A stretch of DNA of 64,000 nt from the NCBI GenBank assembly GCA_046297935.1, contig JBKBHA010000001.1, forward strand, positions 744,001 through 808,000, written 5' to 3'. This document shows positions 26,120-34,864 of the stretch, piece by piece. Source of the DNA: CAYMZZ01 sp046297935 (GTDB lineage: Bacteria > Bacteroidota > Bacteroidia > Chitinophagales > Chitinophagaceae). Position 1 is the stretch's first letter; each line of letters opens with the position of its first letter. Both the position numbers and the translations under genes were made by a program. The notes below the pieces were generated by a model, which had not been told where the DNA came from, made no database searches, and was given only the letters and a program-made list of their open reading frames with translations.

Positions 26120-27919
26120 ATGAAAATTCTTTGGCAATACCTCCGGCCGCAGCGAGGGTGGGTGTTCCTGGCACTTTTACTTGCCGGAATTTCGCAATTG
26201 TTGACCTTGGTTGATCCCTTGATTTTCGGAAAAATTATTGACGACTATGCGACGCCGGGCAACTCGTTGCCTGAGCGACAACGTGTGAACGGCGTCTTAT
26301 TATGGCTGGCAATAGCAGTAGGTGTTGCACTAATGGCTCGGCTGGCGCGTGCCTTTCAGGAGTTCGTGATGAGGCTTGCGGTACAGCGCTTCGGCATGCA
26401 GATATTCAACGACGGTTTGCGTCAAACCCTTCGATTACCCTTCGCCGAATTCGAAATGCAACGAAGTGGTGAAACGTTGTCGATGCTTCAAAAAGTGCGG
26501 ACAGATACGGAGAGATTTATAAATTCATTGATTAATATTCTGTTTTCAACGTTCGTCGGCCTGGGCTTCCTGATCTGGTATTCCATCACCAAACACTGGT
26601 CGCTTATTCCAGTATTTCTTATTGGCGTAATAGTGCTTGGCGGGCTCACTGGCTTGTTAAGTAAGCGCATTAAAATGATTCAACGTACGATAAACCGTGA
26701 AACCAATCGCATGTCAGGCGCTATTACCGAGTCGCTCAGAAATATTGAACTGGTAAAAAGCCTTGGGTTGACTTACCCTGAAATCAGACGGCTCCGTGAA
26801 CATACCAAACGCATTTTTGAACTGGAGATGAATAAAGTACGAAAAGTACGCAGCCTTTCTTTTTTGCAAAGCGCATCTTTGACAATTCTTAAGCAGTCAA
26901 TTCTATTTATTTTGCTCTGGCTTATTTTCAGAAATGTGCTCAGTACTGGCGAGTTGATCAGTATGCAGTTCATTTCAACCACTTTGTTTGGCCCGCTTCA
27001 GGATCTGGGCAATATTATACTTACTTATCGTGAAGCTGAATCGTCTTTACAGAGCTTTGATAAATTAATGAGGAAGCCCGTAGAATCACGGCCTGAAACC
27101 CCAGTCGAGTTGGGACCACTCACACGTCTGCAATTTCGGAATGTTGTTTTTCGGCATCCCACGGCAGGATTCAATGCGCTCGACGGAGTTTCGTTTGAAG
27201 TTCGGGCCGGCCGAACGGTTGCGTTTGTTGGCCCGTCGGGGTCAGGCAAATCTACCCTGGTCAAGATGCTGGTGGGCTTGTACCGACCCGTGAGTGGTGA
27301 AGTTGTTTTCAACAATATCAATGCCAACGATATCAGATATAACGAGATGAGAAGGCAGCTCGGGTTTGTTACGCAGGATACTCAGTTATTCTTTGGTTCA
27401 ATCCGTGACAATCTGCTGTTGGTAAAGCCCGACGCAACGGATGCAGATATGCTCGCCGTACTGAATAAGGCAGCCTGCGGACCCATGCTACAGCGTTCAG
27501 GACAAGGGCTGGACACTTTGCTGGGTGAGGGCGGTATGCGACTGTCGGGTGGTGAAAAGCAAAGGCTTGCCATTGCCCGGGCTCTTTTACGTCAACCACG
27601 GTTGTTGATATTTGACGAAGCAACATCCGCTCTGGATTCAATTACTGAAGACGCCATCACAACGACCATACAATCATTGTCGAGCTTAAAACAACCAATG
27701 ATCATTCTGATCGCACATCGGCTATCGACTATACGGCATGCCGACAACATATATGTTTTGGAGAAGGGTAGAATTGCAGAAGAAGGAACACATGAGGTAC
27801 TGCTGTCTAAAAAAGGCTTGTATTATGCTATGTGGCGACAACAAGTTGGGGAGCGTAGACACGATGATTTGCCCGCGACGGTGAAATCGGAAATCCCGGA
27901 ACCTGACATGGATTTGTAG
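26120..27919 (+). CDS. ABC exporter, fused permease and ATPase (MsbA-like)
   Basis: A 599-residue half-transporter that should work as a homodimer. Six membrane segments occupy roughly residues 15-310 (ABC_membrane type I exporter fold). The ATPase domain has Walker A GPSGSGKST near residue 374, Q-loop GFVTQDTQ, signature LSGGEKQRLAIA, Walker B LLIFDEATSALD and H-loop IAHRLS. This is the type used for lipid, peptide or drug export; substrate unknown. It lies 19 bases past a terminator and is followed after 54 bases by a small lipoprotein gene. Confidence 0.93.
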   Translation: MKILWQYLRPQRGWVFLALLLAGISQLLTLVDPLIFGKIIDDYATPGNSLPERQRVNGVLLWLAIAVGVALMARLARAFQEFVMRLAVQRFGMQIFNDGLRQTLRLPFAEFEMQRSGETLSMLQKVRTDTERFINSLINILFSTFVGLGFLIWYSITKHWSLIPVFLIGVIVLGGLTGLLSKRIKMIQRTINRETNRMSGAITESLRNIELVKSLGLTYPEIRRLREHTKRIFELEMNKVRKVRSLSFLQSASLTILKQSILFILLWLIFRNVLSTGELISMQFISTTLFGPLQDLGNIILTYREAESSLQSFDKLMRKPVESRPETPVELGPLTRLQFRNVVFRHPTAGFNALDGVSFEVRAGRTVAFVGPSGSGKSTLVKMLVGLYRPVSGEVVFNNINANDIRYNEMRRQLGFVTQDTQLFFGSIRDNLLLVKPDATDADMLAVLNKAACGPMLQRSGQGLDTLLGEGGMRLSGGEKQRLAIARALLRQPRLLIFDEATSALDSITEDAITTTIQSLSSLKQPMIILIAHRLSTIRHADNIYVLEKGRIAEEGTHEVLLSKKGLYYAMWRQQVGERRHDDLPATVKSEIPEPDMDL

Positions 27920-27973
27920 TTTATCCACCATTTTTAAGATCGGCAAAGAATTTGTTCTGTTAAAAAGAAACGC

Positions 27974-28480
27974 ATGCTTAGACCAAACTGGCTGATCACC
28001 CTGAGCTTGCTGGTTTCTTGCGGGCAAAACACAGCTGGACCTGAGGCTGATCCGATTCATCAAGACTCAACAGTAATTCCCAACAAGCCTAAAGTGGATA
28101 ATCTGGCCGCGCCTGAATACGATTCCGTTCCTCCAAATATTCAAATCGACAGCCTTATCCATATCGCTATTGCCGATGGACAAAACATGGTGAAGACCAG
28201 AGCGGCGATTGAACAGGATGCAGGCATCGTAATCTGCCAGTGGAAAACGAAATCGCCCAAGCGCCTGCAGGCAACAATAGTACCGGTTAAAGTTGGTCTG
28301 AAGCTTAGGTTTTCTGAACTCGTATATCCAAATAAGCGTACCGAAGGTCCATTTGGCAAGAGCATCAGTATCAATTTAGAAGAACCGGGTTTATACCAGC
28401 TAAAAATAACGCCCAATCAAATGGCTGGCAGCAGACACCAGGGCGAATTTGAACTGGAATTCCGGCTGGAAGATTATTGA
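27974..28480 (+). CDS. Putative lipoprotein
   Basis: A 168-residue protein with a lipoprotein signal: the hydrophobic stretch WLITLSLLVSCGQ contains lipobox LVSC (Cys16). A Pro/Asp-rich linker follows and then a beta-rich domain (LQATIVPVKVGLKLRFSELVYP, GPFGKSISINLEEPGLYQLKITP) that looks like an Ig- or jelly-roll-type fold. No family recognised. It follows the ABC exporter on the same strand. Its stop overlaps the convergent GH97 gene by seven bases. Confidence 0.75.
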   Translation: MLRPNWLITLSLLVSCGQNTAGPEADPIHQDSTVIPNKPKVDNLAAPEYDSVPPNIQIDSLIHIAIADGQNMVKTRAAIEQDAGIVICQWKTKSPKRLQATIVPVKVGLKLRFSELVYPNKRTEGPFGKSISINLEEPGLYQLKITPNQMAGSRHQGEFELEFRLEDY

Positions 28481-30447
28481 ACCGGTATTAATCGTATTAA
28501 AGCTCCACCTCCAGGAGCCATTCTGATTGTTAGCTGGTCGGATGCGCTCACCCTTTCTCTCTCAATAATATAATCAGATGGGTACCGGTCGGCGTTCACT
28601 CCATCTTTTGCGTGTATGACATTGTATTCGCCATTATTTAGAAAATCGAGCTGGACACTTAATTCGCGCGGAGTCCAGTCTGTCATAGCCCCGATAAACC
28701 ACTCTTTTCCGCTACGCCGCGCGGTAACAATATAGTCACCCAGTTTTCCTTCGATAACAATGGTGCTGTCCCACACGGTAGGTACAGAACCAACTAATTC
28801 CATAAATTCCGGTTCAAGCCAACCCTGAGAAGGATTGCCTGAAAATAATTGTATCGGACTTTCATAAACGGCAAACATGGCTGCCTGGTGGCATCTTGTT
28901 CCCTGCGACATCACTTTTTCGCTAATCGGTCGGAAAGTAGTGGTCGTAGCATTATCGAGTATCCCGGGCTCATAATCCATCGGGCCGGCAGTCATACGTA
29001 TAAAGGGCAATAACAGATCATGTTCGGGATTTGCTTTATGGCTCCAGATATTATACTCTGATCCTAACACACCCTCACGGGTAACGGCGTTAGGCCAGGT
29101 ACGACTAAAGCCTGCTGGCTTGAAAGCACCATGAAACATGACCATGATCTGATGTTGCGCACAGGCTGCTGCCACACGGTGGTAAAAATTGACCATTACC
29201 TGATCATCACGATCCATGAAATCAGTCATGATGAAGTCGACCCCCCATTTTTGAAATTGTTTGAGCGCGCTATCCAGTTGTCGATCCAGCGTGTGCGCAA
29301 GCGTCCACAAGCTTAAGCCAATTCCCTCCTGACGAGCGTAAGCTGCAATCGAGTCCATATTGATATTTGGATTTATGCGGAAAAGATCTTTGTAGTCGCT
29401 CCATCCGGCATCCATCATTATTCGTTGGAATCCGAATCTTTTTGCAAAATCTATATAGTAACGATAAGTAGCGTTATTAATCCCTGATTTAAATGGAACA
29501 TTGAAGAGGTTGATACCGATGATCCATTCATCAGTACCCTTACCTGGTTTGATCCAGCTTGTATTTTTTAACCGCGAAGGGGCGCCGAGCCGGTACACGA
29601 GATCATTGGCCGGAAGCTCGCGATCTTCACGGGCAATTATCATCACCCGCCAGGGAAAATGGCGGCTTCCACTGGTGCGGGCAATATAAGGGGCACGCTT
29701 GGTTACGACGGCCGCCGGGAACTCGCCCTCGGTAATTCTCTCCGAAAGTGGATAGGCAGCAAATCGACCTGAGAGGCTTTTATTGGAATGACCTGACATG
29801 AACATGCCAGGGTAATCTTCCAGATCTGATTCTGTCAGTACCACAGCCAGGCCTTCACTGGAACGGATCAGAAGAGGACTGAAGATTAGTGAATTGTTGC
29901 CTATGCTGTCGACCGGACTGATGGTATAGGGTTCCTCGAAGCTGGTATGAAAGGAATCGACCTGATCGCGGGGTACGACTTCGGAATAGTAAGCCTTTGC
30001 CGGTTGATGTAATTGGTAAAGGGCCGTTTCGTGTAGAATGTTGATGGTATCGGGCAACTCAGTTATCAGGCGGTAGGCTACCCCGTCGTTATAAGCCCTG
30101 AATTGTACTTTAAACCCATTTCTGAGCTCAATCTGTCGCATATTGTAATGATCGGGAATCGAGGATCGTTTTTCCGGCACAGCAGGTGTAATTGTTTCCC
30201 TGATTTCCTGGTAACCTGAGCGTTTTAGTTTGTTGTTCACGCTCATTGCACGACCATCGTCAAGTAACATGTCTACCGGCGAAGGATCAAGCAATACCCG
30301 GTTGTCAACAATCACGGAGTAAGTCAAGTGAACGGCCAGTTCGATGTCGATTCTGATTCGTCGATCCGGCGAATGGAGCTCCCATTTTTTCTGACCCCAG
30401 CATTGCAGGCTTATTAAGGTGAAAAGGAGTGCTAAGTGGCCACGCAT
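28474..30447 (-). CDS. Glycoside hydrolase family 97
   Basis: A secreted GH97 enzyme of 657 residues that cleaves alpha-glucosides or alpha-galactosides. Signal peptide MRGHLALLFTLISLQCWGQ, N-terminal beta-sandwich, then a (beta/alpha)8 barrel: RIMMDAGWSDYKDL, FIMTDFMDRDDQ, MFHGAFKPAGFSRTWPN, EGVLGSEYN and RMTAGPMDYEPG, with a C-terminal beta domain. The Asp in DFMDRDDQ fits the nucleophile position of retaining (alpha-galactosidase-type) members, rather than the inverting SusB-type; that is an inference from family knowledge. The start at 30447 begins the signal peptide; 30534 is an in-frame alternative. Not linked to SusC/SusD genes here. Confidence 0.92.
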   Translation of the reverse strand: MRGHLALLFTLISLQCWGQKKWELHSPDRRIRIDIELAVHLTYSVIVDNRVLLDPSPVDMLLDDGRAMSVNNKLKRSGYQEIRETITPAVPEKRSSIPDHYNMRQIELRNGFKVQFRAYNDGVAYRLITELPDTINILHETALYQLHQPAKAYYSEVVPRDQVDSFHTSFEEPYTISPVDSIGNNSLIFSPLLIRSSEGLAVVLTESDLEDYPGMFMSGHSNKSLSGRFAAYPLSERITEGEFPAAVVTKRAPYIARTSGSRHFPWRVMIIAREDRELPANDLVYRLGAPSRLKNTSWIKPGKGTDEWIIGINLFNVPFKSGINNATYRYYIDFAKRFGFQRIMMDAGWSDYKDLFRINPNINMDSIAAYARQEGIGLSLWTLAHTLDRQLDSALKQFQKWGVDFIMTDFMDRDDQVMVNFYHRVAAACAQHQIMVMFHGAFKPAGFSRTWPNAVTREGVLGSEYNIWSHKANPEHDLLLPFIRMTAGPMDYEPGILDNATTTTFRPISEKVMSQGTRCHQAAMFAVYESPIQLFSGNPSQGWLEPEFMELVGSVPTVWDSTIVIEGKLGDYIVTARRSGKEWFIGAMTDWTPRELSVQLDFLNNGEYNVIHAKDGVNADRYPSDYIIERERVSASDQLTIRMAPGGGALIRLIPVQ

Positions 30448-30554
30448 ATTTCCTGTTTTCAGGAAAGGTATTGAATTCTGAAGTTTTCCATGAATGTGGC
30501 AGGCAATCGCTTTTTTGCTAACTTGCCTGCACATTAAACCTGTTACACGCGTTT

Positions 30555-31304
30555 ATGAAACCTATTACCCGATTCTCGCTATTCCTGGTCATTTCGGCTA
30601 TGACCATAGGTTTGGTTTCTCTACATCCTCAGCCAAAACCGAGGAAGATACTCGTTTACACCAAGACGAACGGGTTTCGGCACAGTTGTATTGAAGTGGG
30701 AGTAGCTGCTATCCGGAAGCTGGGAGAGGAAAATGGTTTCGTAGTAGATACTACTTCCGATTCATTACGATTTGAGTACAAGAAACTGAAAGGATATGCT
30801 GCAATCATGTTTTTTCAGACAACGGGCGATGTGTTGGGTCCCGAACAGGAGAAAGCGTTTGTAAAATACATTCAATCGGGTGGGGGATTCGTTGGTGTGC
30901 ATGCTGCTGCCGACACCGAGTATAACTGGCCCTGGTTTAACCACCTGGTGGGCGCTTATTTTAAGGACCATCCGGCACAACAGCAGGCACTTCTGCAGGT
31001 GGTGGATACCGAATTTCCGGCAACAAAAAATTTGCCACGCGATTGGAGTAGATGGGACGAATGGTATAACTATAAGAGTACACAGTGGGATCGCGTAAAA
31101 GTGTTGATCAAACTTGATGAAAAGACGATCAAAGGTGGCGGACATGGCGACAACCATCCCATAGCATGGTATCATTATTTCGACGGAGGCCGCAGCTTTT
31201 ACACCGGTCTCGGCCACACGGAGGCATCGTATACCGACGAACTGTTTCTGGGCCACTTATTGGGAGGTATCAAATTTGCTATGGAAGGTCTTCCCCGTCA
31301 ATGA
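30555..31304 (+). CDS. ThuA-domain secreted protein
   Basis: A 249-residue protein with an N-terminal signal/anchor (FSLFLVISAMTIGLVSLHP) and one ThuA (trehalose-utilisation, class-I glutamine amidotransferase-like) domain. Landmarks are KILVYTKTNGFRH, GGGFVGVHAAADTE, WPWFNHLVGAYFKDHP, HPIAWYH and GRSFYTGLGHT. The domain is frequent in Bacteroidota sugar-degradation clusters. It is divergent from the GH97 gene and may be co-regulated with it; its stop overlaps the convergent MFS gene by seven bases. Confidence 0.9.
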   Translation: MKPITRFSLFLVISAMTIGLVSLHPQPKPRKILVYTKTNGFRHSCIEVGVAAIRKLGEENGFVVDTTSDSLRFEYKKLKGYAAIMFFQTTGDVLGPEQEKAFVKYIQSGGGFVGVHAAADTEYNWPWFNHLVGAYFKDHPAQQQALLQVVDTEFPATKNLPRDWSRWDEWYNYKSTQWDRVKVLIKLDEKTIKGGGHGDNHPIAWYHYFDGGRSFYTGLGHTEASYTDELFLGHLLGGIKFAMEGLPRQ

Positions 31305-32437
31305 AGTGCCTTCATACGCGACACCATAATGCTGATTGCAATTCCCAACATCGCTATGACGGCAAATGAATAGCGAAGACTTGCCAGTTCCGCAATAAAA
31401 CCAATGAGCGGAGGTCCTATCAGGAATCCTAAAAAGCTAATGCTCGAAACGGAGGCAAGCGCAATCCCAGATGGGATGTTCGATACACGGCTGGTGCTGC
31501 TATAAACCATCGGTACGATCGACGACACGCCCAGTCCAACCAGCATAAAACCTATAGTGGCAGGAACCAGGTAAGGAAATAACACCGAGAGCAGCAGACC
31601 ACCGGATATCAATCCGCCGCTATATTGCAATGTGCGCTTGCGTCCAAATTTTTCAATCAGCCGATCTCCAATAAACCGCCCGCTAGCCATCATTACAAAG
31701 AAGCCAACAAAACCGAGCGTGGTACGCGCAGTAGGCGCCTGTACCACGTCCAGAAAATAGACACCGCTCCATTCGAACATCGCACCCTCGCTGGCCATAC
31801 TACAAAACCCAATGATACCCAATTGCACCAGCGCCATATCAGGAAGTGAGAAAAGTTTTCGTTTCTGTGTAACGTCAGTATGAGTGTTTTGAAGAAATTG
31901 TTGTGCAAACAATACAGCCGGAATTACTAATGCGGCAATTAACCAGAAATGTGCATAAGGCGACCAACGCCAGGCCGTAAATGCCCAGCCTAACGACGCT
32001 CCAGTGAGGCCAGCAAGGCTCCAAACGCCGTGAAAGGAAGTCATAATAGGGCGAGCGAATAATTTTTCCGCGTAGATAGCCTGTGTATTGACGGAGATAT
32101 TGCTGAGGTTTCCCGCCACGCCAAAGGCGAACAATGCCAGCGCCAGCTGCCAGCCTGCATTGGCCAGGCCGATATTAGTCAGGCTAATCGCATACAGGAT
32201 GGCCGCGATCCTTAAAACTTTTCGACTGCCGAACCGTGTTACGAGCCTTCCGGAAAAAGGCATGGTGACCAATTGCCCGGCAGGAAGCGCCAGCAAAATT
32301 GATCCCAGCGCGGCATTGGTGAGTTCAAGACTGGTTTTGATGTCGGGAATTCGACTGGTCCAGGTGGCGAAACAGAAACCCTGGCAAAAAAAGAAGGTGG
32401 AAACAGCTATACGGACTTTCAATTTGCTGACGGGCAT
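31298..32437 (-). CDS. MFS transporter
   Basis: A 379-residue major facilitator with 12 membrane segments. The helix 2-3 loop reads FSGRLVTRFGSRKVLR, and the helix 8-9 loop FIGDRLIEKFGRKRTLQ repeats the motif. The opening FATWTSRIPDIKTSL is typical of the MFS subgroup that includes YbjJ-like proteins. Start at 32437 (MPVSKLKVRIAV) is supported by a GGGGGAG ribosome-binding-like stretch five bases upstream; a longer frame begins at 32542. Substrate unknown. It converges on the ThuA gene. Confidence 0.88.
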   Translation of the reverse strand: MPVSKLKVRIAVSTFFFCQGFCFATWTSRIPDIKTSLELTNAALGSILLALPAGQLVTMPFSGRLVTRFGSRKVLRIAAILYAISLTNIGLANAGWQLALALFAFGVAGNLSNISVNTQAIYAEKLFARPIMTSFHGVWSLAGLTGASLGWAFTAWRWSPYAHFWLIAALVIPAVLFAQQFLQNTHTDVTQKRKLFSLPDMALVQLGIIGFCSMASEGAMFEWSGVYFLDVVQAPTARTTLGFVGFFVMMASGRFIGDRLIEKFGRKRTLQYSGGLISGGLLLSVLFPYLVPATIGFMLVGLGVSSIVPMVYSSTSRVSNIPSGIALASVSSISFLGFLIGPPLIGFIAELASLRYSFAVIAMLGIAISIMVSRMKALH

Positions 32438-32582
32438 AGGCGCTCCCCCGTTTTCCGGGTGGGAAAGCCTGGGCCATATCCGCGTTGACCTTGCTATCTG
32501 TACTACGGTTTTTTGGAAAAACAGATGAGTAATTGCTTTCATGCCATACCTTTTGGAATAAATACGGCAGCAATCGGTGCGG

Positions 32583-32590
32583 CAAAGATA
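32583..32590 (-). promoter_or_regulatory. -7 box TATCTTTG upstream of the MFS gene
   Basis: Exact TAnnTTTG match on the minus strand, about 145 bases upstream of the preferred MFS start and 40 upstream of the alternative. The gap 32438-32901 otherwise holds no recognised feature. Confidence 0.4.
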
Positions 32591-32901
32591 CTACAGAGTT
32601 TTTGATACTCGACTTCAAATCAAAATGCTACCTATCAAGGACTTAGGTGTCATTCTTACACGATTTTCATGTTTGCAGGCCTTTCCATATTCCTAAAAAA
32701 GGTAATCTGTCTGACTGATCTCTGTCAATTAATAGCGAACTGGCTTTCAAATTTCCCATTTGGGTAGTAGGTTTGTGCGTTAGCAAATGGCGTTGCCACC
32801 AACATTAGCGCCTTTTGCTTATTCAGGAAAAATCATCTTTAATATTTTAGCCGAACCACCCGCTGCGCTCGCTGCGGACACTGGCAGTACAACTAAACCT
32901 T

Positions 32902-34842
32902 ATGTTCCGTTCAATTTCGACCCTGCTGTTGTTGTTTCTGACAATAGCCGCTTATTCCCAGTCACAAACCGCTGATGGGGAAGGATCCATGCAGGCTTCC
33001 GGCCTGAAGAGGATCAGCAAAAAAGCTAAATTCGGCGCTTCCCTTATTACTGAATCTTTTGAATTTAAAACGGGCAAAGGCATCACCGGCTCACCGATTG
33101 TGATCGCTAAAGAAAAAGGCCAGGTGGATATGGTAAGCATTGACGACAATGTGAGTATTGGCTACCTGCTGCCTTACAACGAGTTTTTGAAACTAGATGA
33201 TTACGATTTTAAGATTTTCTACAAAAAGGATTTTAAAAGTCAGAAGTATCCTCCGGAGCGTGTAAGTCTTACTGACGAGAGTATATTCTTCGACGACAAT
33301 TTCGGCTTGTTCTATGGATTTAGAGCACAGCAATCGGGCACCAGAGCCCGTTTCCTGTATGATTACACTTACACGGATGCAAAATATCTGACAAGAATTT
33401 TTTTCCATAGTTACATGCCTATACAAAAGAAGGTGGTAAGCTTTAAAGTGCCCGAATGGTTACAACTGGATATCATCGAGAAAAATTTTGGGCCAGCAAC
33501 GAAGATTCGGAAAGACACGAAGAAAGAAAAAGGGTTTGTTACGTACACTTTCACTGCCGATAACCTGGAACCCGTAAAGTCGGAACCTTCCTCTTTGGGC
33601 CGTCCTTATTATTTGCCCCATCTGGTGATAACTGTGCGCAGTTTTACGGTAGACCAAAAGCAGTACAATGGCTTTAAGACGCTCGACGACATGTACGCCT
33701 GGTATAATTTCCTTTACAAAAAGGCAGAAAATAATACTTCAGCTGTACAGTCGCTGGTAACGCAGATAACTGCCGGTAAAACCACGGATGAGGATAAAAT
33801 TCGTGCTTTGTATTACTGGGTGCAGGACAATATTCGCTACATCGCATTTGAAGAAGGCTATGCGGGTTTTGTACCACAGACTGTGCAGGAGGTGATGAAA
33901 AATAAATATGGCGATTGTAAGGGTATGGCCAATCTGCTGACTGAAATGCTGAAGCTGGCTGGATACGACGCACATTTTGCCTGGATTGGAACCCGGGAAA
34001 TTCCTTATGACCGAACGGAAATTCAGTCGATGTGTGTAGACAACCATGCCATTTCAGTGCTTTATCATGCTGGTAAAACCTATTTTCTCGATGGTACGGA
34101 GAAGTTTGCAGCCCTCGGCAAGAACGCCTATCGTATACAGGGTAAGTCTGCATTGGTTCAGGATGGTGAGAAATATCGGGTTGAAAACGTTCCTCAGCCG
34201 AGCATTGAGGAAAACCTAATGGAGACTACGGCAGATCTTGTCCTGAATGGCGATAAAATAGCAGGGCGCGTTAAACTGACTTTTGAAGGAGAGGCCCGAA
34301 ATTATTTTCATAACGTTTACAATGGCATTCCAGCCGATAAGCGCAAGAATTTCATTCGTGACATGCTCGAGCTGGGCAGTAGCAATGCCGACGCCAGCAA
34401 CGTAAAAACTTCCGACTTCAACAACAGGGATATACCCATTGTGATTGAAGGTGACGTGGAGTTTTCGAATCGTGTAACGAAAGTGGACAAAACTATTTAC
34501 ACTAGTATCGATTTTGTGCCTGCCAGCATCGTGCGGGTTGATCCCGATAAGGATCGTGAGAACCCGATTGACCTTGACAATGTGTATTTGTCGAAACACG
34601 AAATCACGCTGAAGTTGCCGGCAAATGCCAAGCCATTGTCGCTCCCTGAAAAGTTTAATGCTAATTTTTCGCAGAATATTCTTCAGGCTGAATATTCGGC
34701 TAGCGGTGATAAAATCACACTACGCAAGCAGTTCTCGCTGAACAGTCCGGTTATATTGACCACTGAGTTTGAAAACTGGAAAAAATTCATCAACAATATC
34801 CGCGGATTTAACCGTAACAATATTTCGATACAAATTCCGTAA
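32902..34842 (+). CDS. DUF3857 and transglutaminase-like secreted protein
   Basis: A 646-residue exported protein: signal peptide (MFRSISTLLLLFLTIAAYSQ), DUF3857-type beta domain, then a transglutaminase-like core. The catalytic triad is complete: Cys339 in KYGDCKGMANLL, His382 in DNHAIS, Asp397 in FLDGTE. A C-terminal beta domain follows. Such proteins are common in Bacteroidota, sometimes next to DUF3858 partners, and may process or crosslink cell-surface peptides; the substrate is unknown. A paralogue lacking the Cys follows after 22 bases, in probable operon. Confidence 0.88.
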   Translation: MFRSISTLLLLFLTIAAYSQSQTADGEGSMQASGLKRISKKAKFGASLITESFEFKTGKGITGSPIVIAKEKGQVDMVSIDDNVSIGYLLPYNEFLKLDDYDFKIFYKKDFKSQKYPPERVSLTDESIFFDDNFGLFYGFRAQQSGTRARFLYDYTYTDAKYLTRIFFHSYMPIQKKVVSFKVPEWLQLDIIEKNFGPATKIRKDTKKEKGFVTYTFTADNLEPVKSEPSSLGRPYYLPHLVITVRSFTVDQKQYNGFKTLDDMYAWYNFLYKKAENNTSAVQSLVTQITAGKTTDEDKIRALYYWVQDNIRYIAFEEGYAGFVPQTVQEVMKNKYGDCKGMANLLTEMLKLAGYDAHFAWIGTREIPYDRTEIQSMCVDNHAISVLYHAGKTYFLDGTEKFAALGKNAYRIQGKSALVQDGEKYRVENVPQPSIEENLMETTADLVLNGDKIAGRVKLTFEGEARNYFHNVYNGIPADKRKNFIRDMLELGSSNADASNVKTSDFNNRDIPIVIEGDVEFSNRVTKVDKTIYTSIDFVPASIVRVDPDKDRENPIDLDNVYLSKHEITLKLPANAKPLSLPEKFNANFSQNILQAEYSASGDKITLRKQFSLNSPVILTTEFENWKKFINNIRGFNRNNISIQIP

Positions 34843-34864
34843 CAGGATAAAGATTTTGGTAAAC

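Noticed and set aside
32787..32975. 62-codon plus-strand frame before the first DUF3857 gene
   Set aside because: It overlaps the real signal peptide in another frame and has no coding features.
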